DNA from: Acanthaster planci
Lineage: Eukaryota; Echinodermata; Asteroidea; Valvatida; Acanthasteridae
Direction of reading: 5' to 3'
Length of the DNA stretch: 53,024 nucleotides
NCBI RefSeq assembly: GCF_001949145.1
Contig: NW_019091643.1
Coordinates: 245,056-298,079 of the forward strand
Position numbers and translations under genes: made by a program. Under the pieces are notes generated by a model. That model searched no databases. It had not been told where the DNA came from and saw only the letters and a program-made list of their open reading frames with translations. Shown piece by piece: positions 25,568 through 36,800 of this stretch. The stretch's first letter is position 1, and the number at the start of each line of letters is the position of its first letter.

Positions 25568-26486
25568 TGTCAACAGAGGGCTTCCAGACAGGATTGTCTT
25601 TTCCATTTTACTTTACACATCCTTTGACACACCATGATGATATGAATAAATATGTATTCGCCTCTATAGCTATGCAATGGTGACAAACTTAGATATAGAT
25701 ATGTAGTTATGTAAACACATCTTCGTAGGACCCATACTGAATTGACAAATATTTTAATACTGTAGCAATTTGGATCCTTTCAGTCTTTGGGGACGTCAGG
25801 CACAATCATTCGGTCAAACTGGCGGCAATAAATTTAATACTAAACACGAAGATGGAAAATGCGTGTTCATGATAATCTACAGTCTGCGGCCTCTGTCCCA
25901 TGCGACTACGAAGGGAAAACTGTTCACAAACTGGTAGGAAAAAACATAAATTATACCGGAGGTCATCGTATCAGTTAGTACTCAAATTTTGCGCGTATTA
26001 TTTATTTATTTATTATTTTTTTGTAACTGAGACAGAGTGGTTTGCGGGAGTTGTGGGTTTAACTGAATCTCGAACAGATGCCAGAACTGCCACGCTCCAG
26101 TTGCTGTACGACACCTGAGAATGAAACGAAATGAGAAAGTATTTGTTGTTCCTAAAAGCTACAGACAAAACAAACAAACAAACAAACAAACAAACAACCC
26201 AACAAACAAACAAACAAACAAACAAATATTGAGCTCAGTTCCTCTAAATTAGGCCATCGTAAAATCGGACATGTATTTTTGACATGACACGAAAACTGTT
26301 GAAGTTTTCAAGCCACGTGCTGCGCACAGCGTTCAGGACGAACCTGTCCGTGTTGTGAATGAGAAATTCCTAAGTTTTTTCATCACCCTTTGCGGATGCA
26401 AATTTACATAGCTTAATTACTGCAATGTAAGCTGCATAGTGTCACTGGTCATTAATCTTAAGCGCCTTTTCTTCGCTTGGCAAACC
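25568..26486 (+). repeat. non-coding duplication, copy 2
   Basis: Collinear with 23062-24112, starting about 2.5 kb further on. It has gained a (CAAA)n tract (26166-26226) and a TTTATTTATTTATT stretch, and lacks the GATCCCTAGGGATC palindrome found in copy 1 near 23391-23404. Confidence 0.7.
26166..26226 (+). repeat. (CAAA)n microsatellite
   Basis: About 15 units of CAAA with one interruption (CAACCC). The apparent valine/phenylalanine/cysteine-rich minus-strand ORF across it is only the repeat translated. Confidence 0.95.
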
Positions 26487-27787
26487 TTTCAAAAATGGAA
26501 TTCTGTCTCATTAGTGAACTATATAGTATATGTAAACATAAAGATTATTGCAATATGCTGAGTTGACCCAAAAAGTGGCTACCTCCTTTTTAAGATGAAT
26601 TATGGTCACTGTTAATTATGCAGGACGCCAAATTCCTTCCATAACTTCTAGGATACGCTTGCATATCGACTCAAATAATTATGGGTGCTTTTTCAATTCA
26701 TCATAACTCATAGAAATGTAAACCTTGAAAGATTCTCCTTTTATCCTTTTCTCACAGCAATACAAAAACATCGGAAATTACTCTTCATAACTACACCTGT
26801 CAAAATATGCTCAGCCTGATACTTTGTATGCCTGAGGTTTGCTCTTGGATTTAATAATAATAATAATTGACATTTGAATCCATTAAAGCTGCTCCCAGGA
26901 TTTGGCTGGCTTTTACTGACACAAGAGGGCTCCACTAAATATCGCCGAGGCCGCACCGATCAGCCCGTGAGGATTTCCTTGCGGAACTCCACCTTCGAAA
27001 CAAGAAAATCTAGCCGTGTGGATACGTCGGGGAAAATGAATATGAAAATTTGGCCGATACTTACATAAATTACTTGAATTTTAATCCAGTGTTACATCAC
27101 TTTATCGAACAAACTTTTTTTAAGACTAAGTTTTATTTTGATGACTAATAATATCTTCACTTGCTCCGACGTCCGCATTCGACTTATGAATTTACAGAAT
27201 GAATGGTGTTTACGACGTAGCAATTGCCATTTTCATTTTTCAACATGCATGATTATGGGATATGAATTCATTTATACAAATCACTCAGTGCGACGTATGC
27301 GGAAGCGAATGCTCGTCAGAGACAGTGCATGGTGTCGGTAACGCAGCCACGGTGGTGCTATAACTGGACTTCATTTCTGAGTAAATTTCCTTTAAAAGCA
27401 CATTTTTTCCATGGGCACTAGAAGTAGGCAAAATGAACTGTGGCTTTTCGGAATGTATGTAGATTGGGTACATTTCAAATAATTCAACTAACCAGGCCCG
27501 CCCCAGACTGGGCATAGTGGACGTGGCAGAAAGGAGGGAAAGTCTCTCTGGATGGGCAGGGGAAAAAACAAGCAGCTCGGCAAACTGATTAACCGTAGTA
27601 GGGGATCGATTCCAAATATGATTTTCAAGCAAATTGGCCATCGATAGCTCCCAATACAACCATGTACCCTGTGGACGAAAGGTCTAAGATGACACAGCTT
27701 GCTTGTGCTGTGCTGTACCTCGGTTTAACAGCTGATCGCTTGATCTTTCAATTGAGGGCGCTATTTATCAAATAATCAAGCATAAAC
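26487..27787. other. PI4KA upstream region (promoter and 5' UTR expected)
   Basis: Must contain at least part of the PI4KA promoter and leader if there is no upstream non-coding exon. I see no TATA box or CpG island. 27285-27659 on the minus strand is open for 124 codons, divergent to PI4KA, but resembles no family and shows no clear splice sites. Confidence 0.4.
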
Positions 27788-27877
27788 ATGGCGCCCGATA
27801 GTGGGAGTGTTTTTGCCAGTACTCTTCAACATTTAGCACGTTCCCTGTCAAATTTGGACGAGCCACCATGGGAAAAG
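27788..27877 (+). CDS. PI4KA: PI4KA exon 1 (start codon, residues 1-30)
   Basis: Thirty whole codons from the first in-frame ATG after the TAA at 27773-27775, ending in WEK before the donor GTGAGC (phase 0). The stretch [14 protein letters not shown] matches the weakly conserved vertebrate N-terminus in position (LARSL is shared). The glycine/serine-rich leader of mammalian PI4KA is missing, so this protein starts shorter. The transcription start is not visible, and I see no TATA box in the 100 bases upstream. Confidence 0.85.
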
Positions 27878-30800
27878 GTGAGCAGTTATCAAAAGTTATG
27901 AACAGAGTATTCCTTGATATCCATTTGGTTATTTGTCGATGGTTTAATGCTGCGGAAATATTATTTCATCTATCGCGTCACGAAGGCCTAATCAAGATTT
28001 CCAACAACTGCACGCGGGCGGACAACTTTTTCATGTGTAACTTGTTAATAGGCCAAGTTCGGCAAAGTTATTTTATTTGGCAGTGGATATTGTGAGTTTT
28101 TTTTCTTGTTTACCACTTCATGAGTGAACATGAGCAGTGAGTATGTTTGGGGGGAATTCAGACATCTTTACTTTTGACAAATTTCATTGTGTGACTGTGC
28201 CAAGTAGGCTACATAATAATAATGCATAAAGTAGGCCTCGCAAGTAGCAGGGTTCTTCCCACGCACAAACTTGCGTATTTCTGCCCGATATGTAAAAATG
28301 GGCCAATGCCCATTTTTTCATCCCAGATATGCATAATATAATTATGATAGTATGGCTCAGAATTATCTTACATAATGCAGATTGCATGTCCGGAAAATCT
28401 AGACGAAAAAGCAGTTAATAGTCCTGCATTTTTCCGTGTACATGTACATACTATAGGTAGCCTACATGGTACATGCATTGTGCACCACGCGTCGGCGGCC
28501 ACACTGTACACCGAACATGTACATCGGCACCGAACGTGTCTCGTGGCTGGTGCCGCATGAAATCTGAACTTCCGTCATGGGCGTCGTACATGCACCCACG
28601 TGTTTTCTCTGTGCCATGTGCTCAATACGCTAGTGGGGCTGTATTTACGAAGGTTGACATTTTATACTTCACCATTCGCAGAACTTACAACATCGACCCC
28701 ACACACGTTTTTTTTCATGGCGGCAGCCGTAGCCCTGTGTAACCGTATTAATGGCATCTACGAGGGGGACGATATTTCTTATTGCCATATCACCGCATTT
28801 TGTCTCTCGCACACAATGGCCGAAACTCGATCAGAGATAGGCTCCTTTTTAAGCCAATAACATCAGCAGTCTGTGCTGAGGGAAACCCAAAGGCTGACGA
28901 AGCAGCCACCTGCAGCACATGCACGGAAGGCGCTGGCGAAGGAAAGCCTGATCAGCAAAAACCAGAGGTTGAAGCGTGTATTAAAATTAAAACTGAATAA
29001 ACAGGTGTTTAAATTGTTGATTAAAACAGCCATTACATGTTGTTGCCTGTTTTTGAAATATCCAAAATTAAAAAAAAAACTAAATAAATCTCTTTTGTTG
29101 TTTCCTGAGAAAAGACACTTGAAACGCCCAGGAAATGCTCCGAAATGCAGCTGAGAGCATCTAAAGTCCAAAAATTTCTGGAACCCCACGTCATGACTTC
29201 ACAAAATGTTGGTAAACACAATGGAAAACCCCCACAGATTTGAAAAATCCCAGAGGGAACCCTGCCTAGGGCTTACTAGAACTTCAAGAAGTACAAGTAG
29301 GCCCAATCAAGTATCAATGGAGAAGTAGGCCCAAGGCCCCCCTAATTAGTGAGTGTGACACTTTTTGTAATTTTCAAGAATTCCCCGACAAATTTGGTAT
29401 CATTTGAAAGCTTATAAAAAAATTACAACGGTGCTAAGACCTAATGGCAAAATTAATGATAATTTTAAAAGGGTCATTTTCTGTCACCATCTTCCATTTT
29501 CACACACGTTTGTTTCCAGAGCAGTTTTTCATACATTTTGAAGAACAAATCCAGCAAATCTGGTTCCAGAAGAACTAGAAAGAACAGCCCCACAGCAATA
29601 GTTCCTGACTTCAAATTTTTAGGTGGTGTACAGTTCATGACTTGAGAGGCCACACTTTAAAGCATAAACAAAAGTTTGTGCTTATAAAATGCTCAGCGTC
29701 ACATATATATACAACAATGCACTAAATGCCACTTGTGCATTTGTAATTTTGCCCCAAAAGTTTTTTTAGTAATTAGTCAAATAAAAAAATGAATGACTCG
29801 TCTGCCAGTGCCCTCCAGCATAAACAACAAAAACTAAACCACACAGGGCCTACTCACTCGATGCCATGGTGGAATTCAGAATGTTGTAGGGTATCGGTGC
29901 AGTGCTGGCCGTGTAGCCTGTAAAATGTACAATCGTTACACAGCCAATTATAGACTTTATTTGCATTGTCTTTGCTATGGCCCTATTCTACATGTAGGCT
30001 AATTTATTACTTACAGTACATTTAGAAAGAGTGTCTTGTCCTGCATCCACATTTTTTTCACCGCCAGTTATGATCTCAGTGAACGTTCAGTCAGTGTTTG
30101 TAAGTTGTTGACATGACACGAGTCTCAGACAGGATAATAGTTCAAATGTTCTTTCAAAATGCTTCAAAAATTCACTTGGCTCTCCATAGACTTTGTACAC
30201 TACCAACAGAGTGAAGTCAATAAATATAGAGGTTTGCGGTAGCACAGTGCAAGGATCTTTCTGAACATGTGTGGTTCTGAAAAGAACCAGAGGATACTTT
30301 TTTCGGAACCACACACGTTCGGAAAGAATCTCTTTCTGAGCATGTGTGGTTCTTAAAAGAACAGGAGGATACTCAAAGAGATATCCTCGCAAGGATGTCT
30401 CTTTCTGAGCATGTGTGGTTCTGAAAAGAACCAGAGAANNNNNNNNNNNNNNNNNNNNNNNNNNNNNNNNNNNNNNNNNNNNNNNNNNNNNNNNNNNNNN
30501 NNNNNNNNNNNNNNNNNNNNNNNNNNNNNNNNNNNNNNNNNNNNNNNNNNNNNNNNNNNNNNNNNNNNNNNNNNNNNNNNNNNNNNNNNNNNNNNNNNNN
30601 NNNNNNNNNNNNNNNNNNNNNNNNNNNNNNNNNNNNNNNNNNNNNNNNNNNNNNNNNNNNNNNNNNNNNNNNNNNNNNNNNNNNNNNNNNNNNNNNNNNN
30701 NNNNNNNNNNNNNNNNNNNNNNNNNNNNNNNNNNNNNNNNNNNNNNNNNNNNNNNNNNNNNNNNNNNNNNNNNNNNNNNNNNNNNNNNNNNNNNNNNNNN

Positions 30801-33800
30801 NNNNNNNNNNNNNNNNNNNNNNNNNNNNNNNNNNNNNNNNNNNNNNNNNNNNNNNNNNNNNNNNNNNNNNNNNNNNNNNNNNNNNNNNNNNNNNNNNNNN
30901 NNNNNNNNNNNNNNNNNNNNNNNNNNNNNNNNNNNNNNNNNNNNNNNNNNNNTACTCTTTTCAGAACCACACATGCTCAGAAAGAGATATCCTTACACGG
31001 TGCAACCGCAAACCTCTATACTTCCTTGCTGCCATCAAAGTGGCATCAGGAAGCTGTATTTTCTCTGTATATTTCCTGTCAGTGATAGGTATGAAATTTG
31101 TTCTGATTTCAGGATTTTTCTTAATCAGGGTTTTCCTGCCTTTGAAGATTTTTCAAACAATTTCTTTCAAAAAGTTCTCATCAGAAAACAAGAGGTTGGT
31201 ATTTTAAAGGGTGCATTTAGTCAAACACAGCTGTAAACCATAGATCCTGCACTGCTGTGTGGCCCTCAAAACTTCTGGTGCTTATTATAACATCCACCTG
31301 CTAGGTCCACCAGCTGCAACAGATGTGCCCTCAACCTGGGTTCTTGGGAACCAAAGGGTTCAGGATCGACCCCCGACGCCAAGATGCGGTTGCTGCACTT
31401 GGAATCTTTCTCCTGGAGTCTGGCATGAAGGTATGATTTCCCATCCAAATAAATCTTGTCAACATGCAAACTGCATCTGTCAAGGACTGGGTATATGCGA
31501 TGGCCACACAAGACCCCCACTCCTTCCCCCCTCCCCCCAAAAAAGAAAATTCCAGCATCTTGCTTTTAGGAAAGAAATATCAGTGGATACATTACCCTGA
31601 ACTACATTTACATATTGTACAAGGCTCGCTTGTTTTTTTCTGGCACAGCCAATGAACATGCACAGTGAACAGTTTAGCGGCTTAGAAATTTTACCCCCAA
31701 AAAATTGTTACTGAAATTTTTTTGTCTGGTTCCGTGCTCAATTGTACTTGCAAGTTCATAGTCAGGAGATGGAATTCAGACCTACATGTATCACAATTTC
31801 GGACTTTCTGCCCTCGAAGAAAAATCCTTCAGATCACAAAAAGAAGAGTGAGATATCCTGCAAGTTAACTGAAGATGTTAATAATTCAAACCCTTTGGCA
31901 ACTTCAGGGAGGAGGAAAAAACATTTTGCCAAACACCTTTTGCCAGGCAGTCACCTACTTTGACTGGGGAATTGAGCCAATTATTGATAACATTAAATGT
32001 GTAACAGCAAAATAAAGTCTTTGTCCAAAAAAAAAAGGAGATCAGAAGCCACTTTAGACCCCGGTAAAAAATAAAACAATTTTTCTTTTTCTCCTTGCAC
32101 ATTTCCATTTTCTCTGTCTGCCTCCTTTTCTCACCTCTTGGTCTCATTTATTTGTTATTTTCTCATTATTTGTCACACAGCCATTTTGTATATTTAGTCA
32201 TTTCTGTGAATGGTTCTGACAGTTCTTTTTTTCCAACTTTGCCCACAGTTCAAGGACAAACTTGTCCCGTATCTGATAGAACTGATGAGAGGACTGTCAT
32301 CAGCCCAGTGGCAGGAACAGGCTGGATACAGAGCGAAAGAAAGTAAGTCGGGTCGGTAGTCAGACGTACCATGGAGTTCAAAGTCCTTGAATATTCTTGT
32401 TATATTCTTGTTATTCTTGCTATATTTAAATGTTCCTTTTAATTCAATTGTTGATTGAGTTTGATATAAGTATAAGTATTTTGAGGTCTTGCAGAAAGAT
32501 TTCAGGTGTCAAATTTTTTTGGCAAAAGTCTAAGTATGTAGAAACTAGCCTGTGCTTCAAAACTCATTCAGATATGGCCAAACAAAAAAATAGCTGTGTT
32601 TCTGGTTACTCGGCCCAACTTAGAAAATCATGCGGAAGCTACATCTTTGTATTCAACAAACCAATACAATATAAAAACTTATGGTGCCTTGCCCAGAGCC
32701 TAATTTTGTGTACAACATCCTGTACATTGTAAATTATTTTAATTTTTTTTGCATGAGATGGACGGCTCTTGTGTGTTTGTATTTCAATAACCAGCTGCTT
32801 TACTACTCAATCACAGTGCTGATATGTAATATTGACGTGCACATGTACAGTATGAATCTGACACTGACTTAGTACCGGTACCTATTACAAATATACATGT
32901 ACATGTACGCACCCTCTCCCCAGAAATACAGACCATCGTCTGACCCTAATTTTTTGGGCTATAAATATTTAGAGTAAAAAAGAATTTTACCCATCCAACC
33001 ACCCTAATTCATTTTTCAGTGTAACAAGAAACACAACTAATTTTAATTTGGCCTAAATAGAAGCACTGTTTACTGAAAAGAAATCTTGTTTTAATGAGAA
33101 GATTTTACAGTTAGTTAGAAAAACCTGGTTTGCAGAAACGGGGATGCAGTCTGAAAAAAAGATGGGCTTTTATCGACTGGACTTGCCACAGTTTTTAGAT
33201 CACTCTGTGGAGAAGACAAATGGTGGAAGATCTAACAGAGCTTTTGTAACATCTTCATTTGATCTGGCCGCTTAGTTATATGTGCCTGATGGACAGATTG
33301 CTGCTTTGTTTCTGCTTCGTCTGTTGTGTTTGCCCTTTGTTCAATTTGGAAATTAATTGTTCCCACAGGTCTGCCCATGAGCGAGAACTACGCTTTCTGC
33401 CTGACCACGCTGCTGTCGGACATCGCTGTCAGGGAACTGGCTTTCAGAGAACAGGTAGGTCAGAATTTAGGCGTGTTTGTTTGTCCGCCTGTCCGTCTAG
33501 CTGTGCATGGGTAGTTTTGTGGACATTGAATAGTCCCAGGTTATATGAAATGATTTCACAGTTAAGTTTGGCTGGTTGCGTTCTCGTAGCTACAGTAGGT
33601 AGAAATGGCATTTTATGGGTATGTATTCACGGATGAAATTTTGCCCTTGTATGTTCAAGTTTGTCTTTGAGAATCTTTTTAAATCATGCATTTATGTATT
33701 TGCAAATGTGGTGAACCCATCATTGTTAGTGGGTTCAAAATTGAAAAACTGTTTTGTTGGTGTTTATTACTAGCTATTTTCTGCCACCGCGGAAAATGGA

Positions 33801-36800
33801 CGGAATTCGCGGAATCAACGGAAATCACTGCTGGAAACGGAACTTTCAAAATTTCCCACTTAGAATGGCTTCTAAAGTAAGGAAAACATTCCGCAAAGAA
33901 CCATAAATAAATGCCTTCCAAACCCTTTTAAAGTGCTTGCTTTTAATGAACGATTTATGCTGGAAACATGCTAAATTGCACCACTCTACCACATGATTGG
34001 GTCGTCCGCTCCGCGTCGGTGCCGATACTTGCAAGCACTGTGGCATGCATGAGCCTCAAGCGTGCAGTGGCAGCCGGCATGAGCGCGGTACGGTACACAT
34101 ACACAAGGCACAAACAAGTTTATACTCACACATATGCTTATTGCACACATGGGGAATTCAGTCAGTGAATCTGCATAAATGCCTTGAGATAAGGCTAGTA
34201 CTGCACGTCGAAACGATGAAACCGCGGCAGCAAAAGGAAAGACTAATTACATATTTTCATGAATTACTAAATGGGTCCTTGGAAGTGTTCGATGAAGAGC
34301 AAAGTTTTCAGTCACAAACATGCAGTTTAAGGCTTTATTGTTCACTTTCTGAATTTTGTCACACCATTGGCAAATAAAAATGGCAGATCGATGTCCAACA
34401 TTAACATATCGTGATCAAGGACTGCATGGGAGACATACATGTACTGTATGACTTCACTTTACATGTACACTGTACATGTATTTAAATGTAATTTGATTTT
34501 ATACATGCGGAGTGACATATGAATGGTATGTTGATTAATCGTAGTAAGTTTTTGACGATCCTTCCAGTGGGAAATCAAGGGATGGGGGATGGCGTATTTA
34601 TTGGCCTACAGAAATATAAAAAAAAGTTGGGAACGTTGCAGAGTATTTCCAAACAATATTTGTTTCTTTTCTTTTTTCTTCCTTTTTTGGGGGGGTATGG
34701 TTGGGCAAATGGTTTCCATGCATAGTTGAAAACTTGCTCCCCTTTTCATGCTAAGGTATGACACGGAATTTGAATTTCTTAAGTGGAATTGGGGATTTGG
34801 CAAAACAGAAAACACCCATTTTTGAAACAGAAAATCATAAACATGCACACCAACACACAGCAGTTTGTGTGCGTTTAGTGTGCAGTGTTGTGGACGAGTA
34901 CATCACAAGTTCCATCACAAGTCCAGTAACAAGTCCTTTCGCTACCCCCAGAACTGTGGGGTCTGACGTCCGCCCCGCTTCTGTTCGTGGGAGCGGGGTG
35001 GACGTTGGACCCCCCAGTTCTGGGGGTATCCCCTCGCAAGACTAGTCCAAAGTTGCATGCTGAACAGTGACAAAGGAATGTGCTTGTCCTACGTTTTTAC
35101 GTTTGTTTACGTTTAATTTGAAAAACGTTGAGAAAACTTTCCCATACCATTAATAAACATTTAAACGTTTAGCTGTTGCCTACCTTGATGATTTCATATC
35201 CTGTTGTACATGGTGATGTGATGTTGGGGCATTTAAAACAAGAAGTTTTATTATTTTATAATCCACTTCCCCCCCCCAAAAAAAAGGATGCCGGAAAGGA
35301 AAATTGCTCCGAGAATCAGATCACCGGTATGTTTTACAGGCATCATTTACACTAAAAATAAACGTCAGGTTGCGTCAATCAAAACATCTAACCTCTGAAA
35401 GGGGCGGTTCCGTTTAAATGTTTGAGAAAAATCATCTTGAATGCAACACTGGTACACTTCAACTGTAACTCTCTAAAAAAATTTTGGTTTTCAAGAACCT
35501 CCTTTACAAGGATCGTGTAAAAATCCTCAGACACCTCCTGACTTCTCTCCTCTCCAGCAAAACTTTATGTGGAAGAGTCCTTAACCCCCAGCAGCCGATT
35601 TCATGAAACTTTTAGCAGTGGCGTAATTCTTCTTACATGTAAAACATTTCATTATGTGATTTTGTCAACAAATTTCACAAAACCTATTTCACGAAACTTA
35701 GGCACTGCATAAGTCTTTGAATTAAGCAACAAATTGTGGTGTAACTTATGCAGTCCTTTTAGGTGGCATTAGTTGTGCCAAATGAAGTGAAAATGAATGT
35801 TTCGACAAACTTATTGTGTTCCGTTAAGCCTCATCATTGCTGAACTTAACAAAGCTTGTACGACAAAACGCAATGCTTTATTGTAGAACGTAATGAAAAA
35901 CTTGTTTGGCTGTGAGACGACTGCGAGATTTTCCGTCCAGCTGCCATAGAGAAAAAGAAAACTGTTTCAAAATGGCAGGCAGAGGAGATTCAACGACTGT
36001 TTGATGACTGTTGCTATATTGGAAAGGAACAGCCATTGTATAAAGCATTTATTTCCTCATCCAAGAAATTTAATCCTGTTAAAACGTAGCGCAGCTACAC
36101 AACCTTTCATGAAATCAAACGTAAATATATTGTGTAGCCACGGCATAAATTTGTGGAGCAAGGCTTACGCGTTGGTCAGAGTTGCACCACGTTTTGTGAA
36201 ATCGGCTGCAGGTCTGTCACTCAGAATGGGTAGAGCAACTGATCCAAAGCACACTTTTCTACAGAATTGAAACTAAACCACCAAACCTAGACATTATGCT
36301 TGAAGTGGACAAGTTTTACATAGAATTGACACGATGGCTTAAATTAACCCTGTGATCTTTGCCATACCAATATAGGTATATGTGTATACTTGTAATTTTT
36401 CTTCCATGCCATAATATCGGCAAACAAGGGGTGAAAAATCTGATCTCATATTCTTTTGTTTGGCGTGTATCCCTTCCAATTGGAATAAGACAATTCGTAC
36501 ATTTAACGACATATGAAATTTACCCGCAAGTATATGTACATGTTCGCATCATGCAATATAGCAACACTTATAACTGTGATGTGTAATGAGAAACGTAATG
36601 TATAAATATTTGTGGCTTCTGTATTGGTATTGTAAAATATGTGTAAATATTTCCTGCCTGGTAATTTGCATTCCAATGTACATGTAGTGGTACTTATACA
36701 ATGCATAAAATGGATATCTGAGGTGGGAACATTGTAAAACAGAACGTTTGTTTAAACATTTACAGAAACGCAGATTAAAAGGAGTCTGATTTGAAACAGG

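Larger units (their letters stand above)
30225..31020. mobile_element. TIR element with histone-type 3'-end signals, interrupted by assembly gap
   Basis: Left end TATAGAGGTTTGCGGTAGC and right end GCAACCGCAAACCTCTATA form inverted repeats of 60 or more nt, apparently with a TA target. Three minus-strand units on the left carry GGTTCTTTTCAGAACC (one variant) followed by ACACATG(C/T)TCAGAAAGA. The first 16 nt equal the metazoan histone mRNA stem-loop; the TCAGAAAGA part resembles the sea-urchin histone downstream element. The right end has the same module on the plus strand with a damaged stem. Bases 30439-30952 are N, so the interior is unknown. Confidence 0.8.
27878..31304 (+). other. PI4KA intron 1
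   Basis: 3.4 kb. Holds the gap-containing TIR element (30225-31020). Rich in ACATGTAC motifs near 28440-28530. A 72-codon acidic ORF (28782-29000) ends beside AATAAA but is not supported as a gene. Confidence 0.85.

Noticed and set aside
26013-26225. Minus-strand ORF rich in C, V, L and F
   Set aside because: Translation of the (CAAA)n microsatellite.
27285-27659. 124-codon minus-strand ORF divergent from PI4KA
   Set aside because: No recognisable domain and no clear coding bias; left as upstream region.
28782-29000. 72-codon acidic ORF ending next to AATAAA in PI4KA intron 1
   Set aside because: Looks somewhat gene-like, but there is no family match and no acceptor in a suitable place.
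30087-31236. Long reading frames across the gap region on both strands
   Set aside because: They consist mostly of N translated as X plus the repeated module; not genes.
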